From positions 4,813 through 60,276 of the forward strand of contig CAJJDP010000175.1 of the NCBI GenBank assembly GCA_905182995.1: DNA of 55,464 nucleotides, read 5' to 3'. Positions 37,201 to 49,612 of the stretch are shown piece after piece. A program made the position numbers and the translations under genes. The notes below the pieces were generated by a model, which was given only the letters and a program-made list of their open reading frames with translations, was not told where the DNA came from and made no database searches. Source of the DNA: Paramecium octaurelia. Taxonomy: Eukaryota; Ciliophora; Oligohymenophorea; Peniculida; Parameciidae. Each line of letters starts with the position of its first letter. The first letter of the stretch is position 1.

Positions 37201-39985
37201 AAAGAAAAAATTAGTTAGTTAAAAGAAATGTGGAGATTTGATTACCACTTGTGATGAGGAGTGTGATGATGGTAATAAAGTAGAGCATGATGGTTGTCAC
37301 CTGTGTAAATATTCATGTCCATTGAATTGTAGCGAATGTTAATTTGGAAAATGCAAATAATGTTTACCAAAGTACGAACTAATATATGGATAATGTAAAT
37401 ATATTTGTGATGGTTCTGAGAGTTAGGAAAATTAAGAATATATAAGTTGTTATAATAGAATAACTAATTTGATTGAGAATGGTCATTACTAACATAATCT
37501 CTTTAATAATTAAAATTCTAAATATCAATTGACAAATACTCTAACATGCAGCATATAAGATTTTGGAATATTTGGATATTTTTATAATTAATGCAGAATA
37601 GCGGCTATAAATAATTGCAAGGAAAGTCTTTATGATAAATGTCTATAATGTAATGAAAATTATGTATTGGAATTTAATTAATTATCATGCATTCCTTTAT
37701 GTAATGATGGACTTTTAATAGAAAAAGAAGTATGTGATGACTAGAACAATATCTAATTTGATGGATGCTACAAATGCTAAGAAAGTTGCTTGTTGGAATG
37801 CGTAAATTGTGTTGAAAACAAATGTTTTTAGTGTCTTGACGGTTGGCAGCTTATAGATTATGGCTGCTATTAATATTGTGGAGATGGTTAAGTTGCTCAA
37901 TCTTCTATGGAACAATGTGATGATGGAAATTATGATTAAGGAGATGGATGTTATTAATGTAAATTTGAGTGTGTACCTTATTGCAGATCCTGTGCTGATA
38001 GGGATACTTGTCTGGTTTGTGAAAAATACTTTGAATTATCTAACAATTCTTGTAGACCAATATGTGGAGATGATAATATTGTAGATGGATTAGAGGAATG
38101 TGAAGATGGAAACAATATTCCTTATGATGGTTGCTTTAATTGTATTTTTTAGTGTGAAAAAGAATGCGAAATTTGTGGTTAAGGAACCTGTGTATAGTGC
38201 ATAGATGGGTACATAATTGCAAAGAATTATTGCGAAGTTAATAATTAAACATTCATCGATGATGATAAGGATGAAGATGAATAAACTTAATGTGCTAATG
38301 CAATGTATACTAATAATGAAGAATGTGATGATGGGAATAAAATTGATGGCGATGGTTGTTCTAGCTTATGTCAGATTGAAATTAATTGGTTTTGTAATAA
38401 CTAACTCAATTAGATTAGCATTTGTACTCCTAATACTATTATAAAATTGTAATACCTTAATCAAACTTAATAAAATTAATACATTTAATTATCCTTTACA
38501 AATAAAGTTAAATTAAATGAAACTATTTTAAATTTTACTGATTAAATTAGACCATCTATTCCCTCAATTGAACAAAGCATATATAATATTACTATAATTC
38601 CTGTAGTTGAGATTGATTAGACTATTCTACTTGATGTTATCTATGAATTTTAAATTGAATTTTTGGAATCCTTTGCAACAACAAATATTTTCTTAACTGT
38701 AGAAGTTTATGCTAATTTAGAAGACCAAAACCAAATGAAGGTCAATACATCACTCTAAATTATCAATTTATAATTGCCAAAAGTCTTGAACAAAAATTAA
38801 TTGTAAACTGCCAGTAATTTTTAAGCCCTAGGAAATTGGATGATGATTGGATTAGCTAGTAGTAGTCTCTTTTTGTTCTTATTTGGAAACCCTAGTTAAT
38901 GTATGGAAATTTTAGATACTTTATAATTTTAATCATATCTGAAATTCTTAAATGTCGAATTTCCATAAAATCTATAAATATATTTTGAGTCTTCAGAATT
39001 TGTAACTATTAATCCTGTATTGGTGAAGTTATAAGTGGATGATTTTTTATAGTAATTAATTGGATATGAATATTTAGAAAGTATTGGTAAGCTTTTTGAA
39101 TATCAATTAAACGCAGATTTTTTAGTCAATATTTATGGATAGATTATTTAAATACTTTTCCTAAGTGGATTGTATATTGTTATCAAATACTATAAAAAAA
39201 TTATCTATTCATATTGTTTTGGCTCCAAATATATCTACTATATTAGACTCCTTAATAATAAAATAATTCAATATATCGGTATTAAATTTTATTACCTGAA
39301 TAAGACTATTTGTAAAATAGATGAGATATTTAATGAGTAAGGTTTAATTCAATTATTCCATGCTAATAGTTGGGATCTATTATTTAAAATTTTGATGTAT
39401 TTAACTGCTAGTTATTAGCTAAGATTCAGAGGAATAGTTTCAACTATTATTTCAATTTCATACCTTTTATCTGTAGTAGTAATTGTAAGCAAAAATTTCA
39501 GAAGATATAATCATTAAATTATATTAAAAAATGAAAGAATCAAATAACATGATGACATTATTTTGTTGAAAAAACTCTTTTTTTTAGTAGTACTAATTGC
39601 TATGCAAAGCTACCCTCTCATGCAATGTATACTATTAACCTGCGTATTATTTTGGTATCTTGGATCAATAATTAGTACTGATTTCACAGCAAATAAGCTT
39701 GATTTATTGATCATAATTTGGATGGAAGGACCAGTAATGTTCTTTACATTATCATGTTTGATTTATTGTTCTGACTTTTAAAAGTATTTTTCAACTGATC
39801 AATAAATAAATGCTGGATTTATATAAATTAGTTTTTTGATATTAGCTTTATTTTCTCCCTTGGTGAGGTGTGGGTATTAATTTTATCTTAAAGCTAAAAC
39901 ATTTTATTTGAAACAAAAGAAGAAGAGAGTCCCAGAGATAATGAATGTTAGAGAGATATTTGTGATAGCTGAAAGGAATGAGTGA
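34245..39985 (+). CDS. Cysteine-rich multi-pass membrane protein with DUF4215-like motifs (paralogue)
   Basis: ATG 34245 gives a clear signal peptide (MNILKSLFFLHLITKC). Introns: 34342-34366 (25 nt), 34521-34545 (25 nt) and 34935-34956 (22 nt). A gap of 16 n at 36083-36098 is followed by a repeat of 34693-36082. Using one copy (34245-36082 joined to 37489-39985, introns removed) gives 4263 nt in one frame, 1420 residues, ending at TGA 39983-39985. The ectodomain resembles that of 5405-9472 (HYKLRIKFRFW then IDYWDGHRFIVFVDN). DUF4215-type motifs E-C-D-D-G-N-x-D-G-C lie near residues 395, 514, 669, 731, 791 and 868, with cysteine repeats between. About six hydrophobic spans lie in residues 1035-1370, before a charged tail. 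All three intron positions match the paralogue. Probably a cell-surface protein; its ligand is unknown. Confidence 0.88.
34693..37488. repeat. Contig overlap across 16-n gap: 34693-36082 repeated at 36099-37488
   Basis: Two copies of 1390 bases flank the only multi-base gap (36083-36098). They differ by at least three substitutions, at 34728, 34836 and 36024 of the first copy, each changing an amino acid of the encoded protein. Collapsing one copy restores a single open frame, supporting an assembly overlap between haplotypes. Confidence 0.92.
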
Positions 39986-40164
39986 TTATGAGAAGATATC
40001 ATTAAAGAATTAAAATAGAATTCAAATTTTTGTTTTTCTAATCATTCATAATTATAATCCTATATTTCATATATTAGTTTCTTTACAATTTAAATGGTTT
40101 AAGAAATTTCAGATGCATTAGTGAAATTTACATACAAAAGGAAATTGAAATTTTCGTCAATAAT

Positions 40165-43011
40165 CAGTATTTTATTTTGATATAATAGGCTAATTAACTG
40201 TTTTTCATCATAGCAAAATGAACTCATATTCTTTTATTGCATCTACCAAATATTAACTCAAGTGAATATGAATTTTGTATTTCAAATAATTGATTAATTA
40301 AATTATCTCATGTTTCGATTAGGTTTTGTAATTTAACTTTAGATAATGACAGTATTTACAAGGATATAACAATTATATTTGTTAGAAGATGAATATGTTT
40401 TTTTACAAAGGCAAGCACTTATAATTCCAACGAATGACACTGAAATTGTTGAAAATGAATTTTCAAACAGTTAACAATTATTAAGTAATGCCAAAACCCT
40501 ATCAAAAATATTATCAAGTTTAGATAGGAATTTACCAATACCATAAGATTTTGTTAAGGTTTTTACATCATTATAATATGATAACTCTGCTATTGATATA
40601 TGTTTTTCGAAACTTGGTTCGATCTATTGTAAATATAGAATAATGAATTAACTCATAGATGAAGAACTTTTAATTTTTGAATCTTATCAATATACTCTTT
40701 TAACTCAAAATAACATGTGCGAATAATTAAATAATATTTAGATTAATAAATTTATTGTATAATGTAAAACTTCGCAAGCATTGATGATTTCAATGATTAA
40801 TGATTAAAGTGAAATCTTAGATTCATTACTTATCTAACCTATCTACAATTAAACATAGCATTCCATTTTTAAAGACAAATATCTCATAATCTATGAAACA
40901 TTAGATTCATTATGTGCTTTATTTTTCATTACATGGTCTACTGATTAGAGCTATCTCTAATTATAATAATTAGTTTTGAATGGTTAGGATTATATGGATT
41001 CCAAGATAATTAGCAAGATAAATAATGTCTAATTTTATCAAAGCAATAATTTAATAATTTATTATTCATACATGATCTTGCAGATAAACCTCATGGATTA
41101 TACTATTACAACTTAATTTATTTTAAAAAATCATGCTGTTTAATACTTTTAAATAGTAGAATCCTCCGAATTGAATTCAGAAATGAAAATTTATTTACAT
41201 GATAGCATGGAGAAGACATTCGAAATAAACTATAAAGAGTTACGAATCAATTCGTAACTTTCAAAAATAGAGTAAGTGAGATCTATCAACGAAGACATAA
41301 TAATACAATTTTCATCATAGTTATATATTGTAAATAATGAATTAGTTTATGATATTTTACAATTAGGATCAAGTTAAGTTATCTATTTTAATAATTTGCC
41401 ATTTATTTTGTTGTCTTAAAAATAAGGGCAGCTTTAATTTATTAAAATTAATAGTTTACCATTCTATTTGAAATATTAGCAATCGACCTACTTAATGGTA
41501 TTTTTTTGCATTGATATGATTATTCACGAATAGGCAACTATATACAAAGTTAACTTATTACCAAAAAATGCTTCAATTCTATTAGATNCAGTATTTTATT
41601 TTGATATAATAGGCTAATTAACTGTTTTTCATCATAGCAAAATGAACTCATATTCTTTTATTGCATCTACCAAATACTAACTCAAGTGAATATGAATTTT
41701 GTATTTCAAATAATTGATTAATTAAATTATCACATGTTTCGATTAGGCTTTGTAATTTAATTTTAGATAATGACAGTATTTACAAGGATATAAAAATTAT
41801 ATTTGTTAGAAGATGCATATGTTTTTTTACAAAGGCAAGCACTTATAATTCCAACTAATGACACTGAAATTGTTGAAAATGAATTTTCAAACAGTTAACA
41901 ATTATTAAGTAATGCCAAAACCCTATCAAAAATATTATCAAGTTTAGATAGGAATTTACCAATACCATAAGATTTTGTTAAGGTTTTTACATCATTATAA
42001 TATGATAACTCTGCTATTGATATATGTTTTTCGAAACTTGGTTCGATCTATTGTAAATATAGAATAATGAATTAACTCATAGATGAAGAACTTTTAATTT
42101 TTGAATCTTATCAATATACTCTTTTAACTCAAAATAACATGTGCGAATAATTAAATAATATTTAGATTAATAAATTTATTGTATAATGTAAAACTTCGCA
42201 AGCATTGATGATTTCAATGATTAATGATTAAAGTGAAATCTTAGATTCATTACTTATCTAACCTATCTACAATTAAACATAGCATTCCATTTTTAAAGAC
42301 AAATATCTCATAATCTATGAAACATTAGATTCATTATGTGCTTTATTTGTGATTACATGGTCTACTGATTAGAGCTATCTCTAATTATAATAATTAGTTT
42401 TGAATGGTTAGGATTATATGGATTCCAAGATAATTAGCAAGATAAATAATGTCTAATTTTATCAAAGCAATAATTTAATAATTTATTATTCATACATGAT
42501 CTTGCAGATAAACCTCATGGATTATACTATTACAACTTAATTTATTTTAAAAAATCATGCTGTTTAATACTTTTAAATAGTAGAATCCTCCGAATTGAAT
42601 TCAGAAATGAAAATTTATTTACATGATAGCATGGAGAAGACATTCGAAATAAACTATAAAGAGTTACGAATCAATTCGTAACTTTCAAAAATAGAGTAAG
42701 TGAGATCTATCAACGAAAACATAATAATACAATTTTCATCATAGTTATATATTGTAAATAATGAATTAGTTTATGATATTTTACAATTAGGATCAAGTTA
42801 AGTTGTCTATTTTAATAATTTGCCATTTATTTTGTTGTCTTAAAAATAAGGGCAGCTTTAATTTATTAAAATTAATAGTTTACCATTCTATTTGAAATAT
42901 TAGCAATCGACCTACTTAATGGTATTTTTTTGCATTGATATGATTATTCACGAATAGGCAACTATATACAAAGTTAACTTATTACCAAAAAATGCTTCAA
43001 TTCTATTAGAT
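40165..43011. repeat. Contig overlap: 40165-41587 repeated at 41589-43011
   Basis: A single n at 41588 separates two 1423-base copies with no length difference but a number of substitutions, several of them non-synonymous in the gene 40268-45498. Collapsing one copy keeps that gene in frame. Confidence 0.92.
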
Positions 43012-45498
43012 CAAAATTCAACTAACTTTACGATTTTAGATTCTATTCATTCCTAAGCTATTTATAATTATAAAAATAAAGTTATTGGATATCCAAGTTA
43101 AGTAACTCATTTTGTTGACAAGAATAGTGTTATGTCAGACATTTAACATTCAGAATTGATATCTTCTAAAATCACTAAAAATACAGTTATTTTAATTTAG
43201 AAATATAGTAAATCCATCGTTAAAATAATCTTTAACATAAATCAGACCTTTACAATTTCCGATGAAACCAATGATATCTATTTAAAACATTAATATAGAT
43301 TTAATCTTGATTTATCCTAAATTTTCATTAGTACATTGTAGAGCGCATTTATAGTGTATGAAAAATAAACTCTATACTGTTATTCATATATTGATACCAA
43401 ATTTAAAGCCTTTGAGATTAATTTATAAAAGAAAATTAATTATTTAGTGCAACAAATGGATTTATTATATATCTATTTTGAGAACTGTATGACTATGATC
43501 GTTGAATTCGTAAGTTTTAGTTTTAATGAAAATTATTAAACGTAATATTTAAATTGTACAACATTTTCTTAAGAAAATGCTTTAATTGTTAAAATTTAAC
43601 CATCATAAATTGATTTTTATAGAAAGAATACTTATACTTAAAGTATAAGAGCGCATAAAATTATTAGATTGCAATTATTTATATATAATAAAAAACTTAT
43701 CATTTTTGAATTAGTTGATAATACTCTTTTAATGAAACAATATCAAGAATAAAATAATTACTATTAGTATTTATATACATTTCCAACCTATTCATATATC
43801 ATAGATTAACCATTAAAATATAAAATATTTTATACAATGATTGCAATCTTTGCTCATAATGAATAGAAAGAATAATTTATTTTAGTATATGATTTGTCGA
43901 AAAAAGCCTTAAACTCAATGATTTCAATTATCTAAGTAGACGAAAAATGCCACATTTCCAACTTTATTTCAACTGAAAAATTTCTTTATGTATATAAAAA
44001 TGAATTAAGAATCTATTTTTTAGGCATAATTAAAATACTATTCAAACCTAATTTGTTTAAATAAAATTTGAATTCTTATTTTTACACCACTGAAATTATC
44101 CTCACATTTGAGAGCAAGTATGAGGGGAATAATAATTCAATTGCTTTAAATTTAGTCTTCTTAAACTGTAATTAAAGGTTATAACATTTAATGAATAATT
44201 CACTGAACTACTTAATCTATAATTCAACCAAAATACTGCCATTAAATGATGTATTTGGAAAAATAATTTCTGCCACATATCTTAATGGAAGTACATATTC
44301 TAATTTAACCTCTCTCACCCTTAAAGAGGTATAAATATGCTCACTTTTCACATAGAAAACTTGTATTTTATAGAATAACAGAATTATTCTAAATTCTTTT
44401 GATTTAAGAATAAGTTTACAATTTGATGCAAATAAAATTATTAATATTATTACAATACTTAAAACTCAATTTAATATCTTTCTATATACAATAGATGAAA
44501 AATTGGTTTTAGAAAAACAAACTTACAATTTAGAAGGAAAATTAATCGATTAAGGTTTAATCCAATCGCAATTATAATTGGATTGGAATAGTGTAAATTC
44601 AATTTAGGCGATAGGAAATTTCATGTTGTTTGATACAAATAAACAGCAAACTAAATAATTATTTGTTATTTAGAATTATAATCTCCAATAATTTAGGATA
44701 AATGGGTAAAATGAATTTTATTTTATATCTATTCGCAGAATTCCAAATTTATACTTCATAGCACATAGCTAACATCCAAATAGAAGCATATTGAATTTCT
44801 TGTTTTTATCGAATGAGTTTGATATCATAGCATAATCAAATATTTTACTTAATAAAATTATATTTAGTGATGTAATAAATTTATTAGTAAGAATATCAGA
44901 TTCAGAATTTGTTTATGAGAATAATAATTTCAAATTTGATATATTAGCTTGCTAAGTAAACTTAAATTGCTATTATATACAATTCTAATTTGATCTTAAA
45001 TTTAATTTTTTTGAGTCAAAGATTTTGCATATTTTAAGATATGAAAAAGACTAAAATCTAAGAAGAATTGAATTTGTGAGTCCAAAGTTTATTATTTTAA
45101 GTTTCTAAAATGAAGGGATCATAAAATCAATTTATAACATTGATTAATAGAATAAGTTTATTATAGATAGCCATCAACAACTAGAATTATAATTTGATAA
45201 TATTGAATAATACAATGATACCTATTTTACTGCCTTTAGATGCAACTCTAATTGTGAGGTTAAATTATTCTAACTTCACAACTACTACATACCATGTTTA
45301 GAGACTTGTGATGATTAATAAGTAAATTTATTGCTCAAGAATTAAGTAAATCAATTAAACTTAACTTATTAAAGTTTTATCTCAAAAGAAAATTAAATAT
45401 TACCAATAAAAAATTTGTTTTAGTAATTGATTATAATTATAACAGAACTTACATTGTGCTTATTTTTATAAAAAGCGTAGAAAAAACATAAAAAATGA
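40268..45498 (+). CDS. Large orphan protein with C-terminal membrane span
   Basis: Using one overlap copy (40268-41587 joined to 43012-45498) gives 3807 nt, about 1268 residues, without an intron, ending at TGA 45496-45498. TAA/TAG codons are frequent throughout. The body is rich in I, L, N, Y, S and K in alternating hydrophobic and polar strands (for example SQVIYFNNLPFILLSQKQGQ), suggesting a beta-rich, perhaps propeller-like ectodomain. Few cysteines occur until the end (CNSNCEVK, PCLETCDD). A single hydrophobic span (QQLIIIITELTLCLFL) is followed by a short lysine-rich tail, as in a type I membrane protein. The start is uncertain: 40268 is the first ATG after an in-frame TGA at 40178, but no clean signal peptide follows and a spliced upstream start is possible. 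It lies 282 bases after the cysteine-rich gene on the same strand. No family was recognised. Confidence 0.7.
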
Positions 45499-45810
45499 TA
45501 TGTTATAAAGAATTTTTTATTGAAGTTCATTTACATATAATCCATTAATTAGAACAATAATTTAATTTTCATTATGATATATTCATTAATTTTTATTATA
45601 TTTATGAAATATAACATCACATCTATTTGAAGTAATTATGTATGATGTTTTAATTTAATAATTATTTTCTTATTTAAATTTAATAATAAGTTTTTGAAAA
45701 ATTGCTGATGGTTTTTTGAAATGAATTTTATTAGATTTTAATATAATAGATACTATAAATTATGTTGAAGAATTCATAGATTTAAGTTCCTGAAAGTTTA
45801 TATAAAGAAT
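45499..45810. other. Convergent 3' spacer
   Basis: AT-rich interval between the stops of the plus-strand gene (45498) and the minus-strand frame (45811). No gene seen. Confidence 0.4.
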
Positions 45811-46341
45811 TCAATATGATGATGAATCCGAATTATTTCTTTTTTTTGTCTTTTCTTATTTAATTCTCTTTGAACTTTAATTCATCAAGCGTTAACAGGA
45901 TATAGCTTCTGTTATTGCTATTAATGTCTTCAACTGTTAGATTTTTGCTTGGTTTAACTTTACAAATGTTCAATTAGAAAGAGAATCTTGTGGTTGCTAA
46001 TCGAATTAGTTATGTTGAAATTACTGCATTTGATTATCGTACTTTGAGCAATTTGTAATTCGTTTTGTTGATTATATAAATCAGTCTAAAATTCTTCCTA
46101 CCCTTCTATGAAAAAATTATAATTAATTAAGCTCCTCACTTAGGTAGATAAATGAATCTTTTCAAGAATATGGTTGATTTATTTACAGAAATATGATTCT
46201 AAACAAGTATTCTAATAGGCCTTTTATTTGCAAAGATAGAAATCTAATAAGATTTTAATTCTAAACAAGATATTTTGAACTTAAAGGCTTCAATTTTAGC
46301 TCTTTTGCAAAAGTTTAACAAATTTAAATGATTTAATCCAT
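45811..46341 (-). CDS. Small gene, unidentified, exon structure unresolved
   Basis: ATG 46341 opens MDQIIQICQTFAKELKLKPL and continues to LQIKGLLEYLFRIIFL before an in-frame TGA. Farther along, another frame reads NQAKIQQLKTLIAITEAISC and then a basic, serine-rich end (KRIKQEKTKKRNNSDSSSY) to TGA 45811-45813. Short introns between these blocks are likely but not fixed. It is convergent with the large orphan gene. No family was recognised. Confidence 0.38.
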
Positions 46342-46529
46342 AAATGATAAAGGAAATATATGAAGAGTTCCCTCTGACATAAAATACAAGAAATTGTTAT
46401 TTATGATATATTATTGCATATTAATGATAAAATAATAAATTTACCTTATACTCTTATCTTGTGTCAAATATATTTCCTGCTTAAAAATATACTGTATATA
46501 AAAAATTTTTGAATTTTTATATAAAGTCT

Positions 46530-46601
46530 CATCAAGTAGTTAAGAGGTATAACGCTGCCCTATGGTCGCAGTATTCCGAGTTCAAGTCTTCGGGTTGATG
46601 A
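46530..46601 (+). tRNA. tRNA-like gene, anticodon loop reads ATG (His), structurally imperfect
   Basis: Folds as a cloverleaf: acceptor CATCAAG with GTTGATG plus discriminator A, T8-A9, D-stem GTTA/TAAC with a GG-containing loop, G26, anticodon stem CTGCC/CGCAG, and T-arm CCGAG with loop TTCAAGT. In the 7-base loop CTATGGT the anticodon is ATG, which would read His codon CAT; eukaryotic tRNA-His normally has GTG and an extra 5' G. Defects are a G-G pair at 7-66, a C-C mismatch closing the anticodon loop, and one extra T in the 3' side of the T-stem (46589-46590). A TTTTT tract follows. It may be a decayed tRNA or contain a sequencing insertion. Confidence 0.55.
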
Positions 46602-46602
46602 A

Positions 46603-46607
46603 TTTTT
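46603..46607 (+). terminator. Poly-T tract, RNA polymerase III type terminator
   Basis: Five T residues start two bases after the discriminator base of the tRNA-like gene, the usual Pol III stop signal. In this AT-rich sequence such runs are common by chance, so position is the only support. Confidence 0.4.
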
Positions 46608-46817
46608 ATTAATTTATTTTTTTATAATAATTGTTTTTTGACTTTTTTTATCTTGAACATTTAATTAAAAAATAAATTTCATTGTGCATTAATACCGTTC
46701 TAATAATTTATCAGAAAAATATAATATCGAAAAATTTTAATCTAAAGTTACCTATTAATAATTTAGAATTTTTTTATAAGAAAAAGTATATTTGTAAGTA
46801 AAGGTAATGTCTTTTTA

Positions 46818-49190
46818 GTTAGGAATAAAAATTAAATCACTTGCAATTAAACGGAGAATTTAGTTCTTGTTAGGGTGAACAAATAAAATAAAACATTAAA
46901 TTCATTCATCCTCTAATAGAAATTTGAAACTGATAAATAAAATAATTCAGAAATTCGTTGTGTTAGTAAAAAATTAAAAAAAAAAAATATTTTTCATAAT
47001 TATTTTCTAATTTAGCAATCAATTCTTTTATCGATTTATTGAAAATAGGATGAAGTAGTCCATTAAACTTAATAACAGATTTTCATTTGAAACCTTCTAA
47101 TTAAGTAAATGATTCATTGAAACTTAAAATTCAAGAGTTTGAGAAATATGTTGATATAATCATAGCTTTTTGAATTCATAATAAATGTCTGAAAAAATTG
47201 TTCCTTGTTTTTCTAATTTATTTAGCCTTATTCTTTAATACTGTGCTATCTAAATTGCTGACCAATTATTATCACCAGCACTAAATGATTTTAAACATTA
47301 GAGTATACTAGGATTATTTGTTTGAGCAAGGATAATTAATTTAGTCAGAACGTTGGATAAATAATAACCCAATAACAAATCATTCGATCATTAAGTTTTT
47401 AATATATTTATCCCAATTTAAGTATTTCATTAAAGGTCTATAAGGCCGATACAAGTTTTATAATAAATTATTGGTTCTTATTGATCTTAATATTATAGAG
47501 TTAGAATGGAAATTTCTTTTAAGATTCTTTTTGATGAGTTTGATCTGCTCATACTCTATATTTTGAGATTTTTGATTTTCATCATTTTATAAAAAACAAA
47601 GAATTTCAGCCAATTACTTTTTCTAAAACCAAATCCTATTTTTAAGCCAAAACAACTTCGAAAAAAGCCTATCTAATTCCAATTTCAGCACTTCAACTTT
47701 TTTTCAACATTTAGCTAATGGCTCATTAATTTTGTACAAAAAGTTTAACAAAATGAATTAAATAATAGAATTAAATACAAATCCAAATTCTAGAGTTAGA
47801 TTGAAATAATTTTTCCCATAATATGATCCATTCAAAGGATTATTGAATATTGTGTAATTCTACCTAATATAAAACTTTTTATCATCATTAGACAACTTTT
47901 TATTAAGGAGCAATTAATAGGTACTCATCTGCTTTCTTATATTCCTCCATTCTTTTTTTAGTTTGGAGCAATTTCAATTTAGTGTGTTTACTAAATTTAA
48001 TAGNGTTAGGAATAAAAATTAAATCACTTGCAATTAAACGGAGAATTTAGTTCTTGTTAGGGTGAACAAATAAAATAAAACATTAAATTCATTCATCCTC
48101 TAATAGAAATTTGAAACTGATAAATAAAATAATTCAGAAATTCGTTGTGTTAGTAAAAAATTAAAAAAAAAAAATATTTTTCATAATTATTTTCTAATTT
48201 AGCAATCAATTCTTTTATCGATTTATTGAAAATAGGATGAAGTAGTCCATTAAACTTAATAACAGATTTTCATTTGAAACCTTCTAATTAAGTAAATGAT
48301 TCATTGAAACTTAAAATTCAAGAGTTTGAGAAATATGTTGATATAATCATAGCTTTTTGAATTCATAATAAATGTCTGAAAAAATTGTTCCTTGTTTTTC
48401 TAATTTATTTAGCCTTATTCTTTAATACTGTGCTATCTAAATTGCTGACCAATTATTATCACCAGCACTAAATGATTTTAAACATTAGAGTATACTAGGA
48501 TTATTTGTTTGAGCAAGGATAATTAATTTAGTCAGAACGTTGGATAAATAATAACCCAATAACAAATCATTCGATCATTAAGTTTTTAATATATTTATCC
48601 CAATTTAAGTATTTCATTAAAGGTCTATAAGGCCGATACAAGTTTTATAATAAATTATTGGTTCTTATTGATCTTAATATTATAGAGTTAGAATGGAAAT
48701 TTCTTTTAAGATTCTTTTTGATGAGTTTGATCTGCTCATACTCTATATTTTGAGATTTTTGATTTTCATCATTTTATAAAAAACAAAGAATTTCAGCCAA
48801 TTACTTTTTCTAAAACCAAATCCTATTTTTAAGCCAAAACAACTTCGAAAAAAGCCTATCTAATTCCAATTTCAGCACTTCAACTTTTTTTCAACATTTA
48901 GCTAATGGCTCATTAATTTTGTACAAAAAGTTTAACAAAATGAATTAAATAATAGAATTAAATACAAATCCAAATTCTAGAGTTAGATTGAAATAATTTT
49001 TCCCATAATATGATCCATTCAAAGGATTATTGAATATTGTGTAATTCTACCTAATATAAAACTTTTTATCATCATTAGACAACTTTTTATTAAGGAGCAA
49101 TTAATAGGTACTCATCTGCTTTCTTATATTCCTCCATTCTTTTTTTAGTTTGGAGCAATTTCAATTTAGTGTGTTTACTAAATTTAATAG
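46818..49190. repeat. Contig overlap: 46818-48003 repeated at 48005-49190
   Basis: A single n at 48004 separates two 1186-base copies of equal length. Both lie inside the minus-strand gene 46994-49409, so one copy must be skipped to read it. Unmerged contigs are the simplest explanation. Confidence 0.9.
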
Positions 49191-49409
49191 ATCTTACAGC
49201 AATTTCGCAGAAAAAATCATAACATTTATTAAATGTATTAATTTATGGCTTATTACAATTGAATCATATCAAATGATTTAACACATCAAGGAACAACAAG
49301 AAGAATATTTATCAATATAACTTTAAATTAATTGAGTAATTTCTTAATAAATTGAGAAGAAAAAATTCGAATAATAAGTGAATTGAGGAATATTTAATAA
49401 AAATAACAT
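46994..49409 (-). CDS. Unidentified multi-exon gene with an internal in-frame TGA
   Basis: ATG 49409 opens MLFLLNIPQFTYYSNFFFSI and continues to a cysteine pair. After a change of frame comes NKPQINTFNKCYDFFCEIAV, then SKHTKLKLLQTKKRMEEYKK. A 22-nt intron joins it to FYIRQNYTIFNNPLNGSYYG. This frame meets TGA at 48891-48893 (47704-47706 in the other copy) but goes on in the same frame with a coiled-coil-like KKVEVLKLELDRLFSKLF and QNIEYEQIKLIKKNLKRNF. After one more frame change comes QTNNPSILQCLKSFSAGDNN, and the end is near TGA 46994-46996. The overlap at 48004 must be collapsed. Helical, K/L/I/N-rich composition suggests an intracellular coiled-coil protein. The breaks may be missed introns or true decay. 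Confidence 0.42.
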
Positions 49410-49612
49410 AATTCCTATATCAATCCTTAGATTTTTAAAGATTTTAACAATTATTTATGATTTCCATTAATTAAGTTTTATTAATTTAAGAAACTAAATC
49501 ATGAAATGGCTCTAGGATATCTATTTAAACTGATTTAAGATGCTCAAATTAAGATCGACTTACTAACCCCCATTTAAAGTGTTTAAATAAATAATGATGT
49601 ATTACAAAAAAA

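Noticed and set aside
37715..38444. Hydrophobic short ORFs on both strands in the cysteine-rich gene
   Set aside because: They are alternative-frame readings of the cysteine-repeat exon.
39563..39781. 72-residue membrane-protein ORF as a separate gene
   Set aside because: It is in frame with, and part of, the C-terminal membrane spans of the gene 34245-39985; flanking TAA/TAG are Gln codons.
47704..48893. TGA as a sense codon in this organism
   Set aside because: The well-formed genes are free of internal TGA and end at TGA, so general reassignment is not supported.
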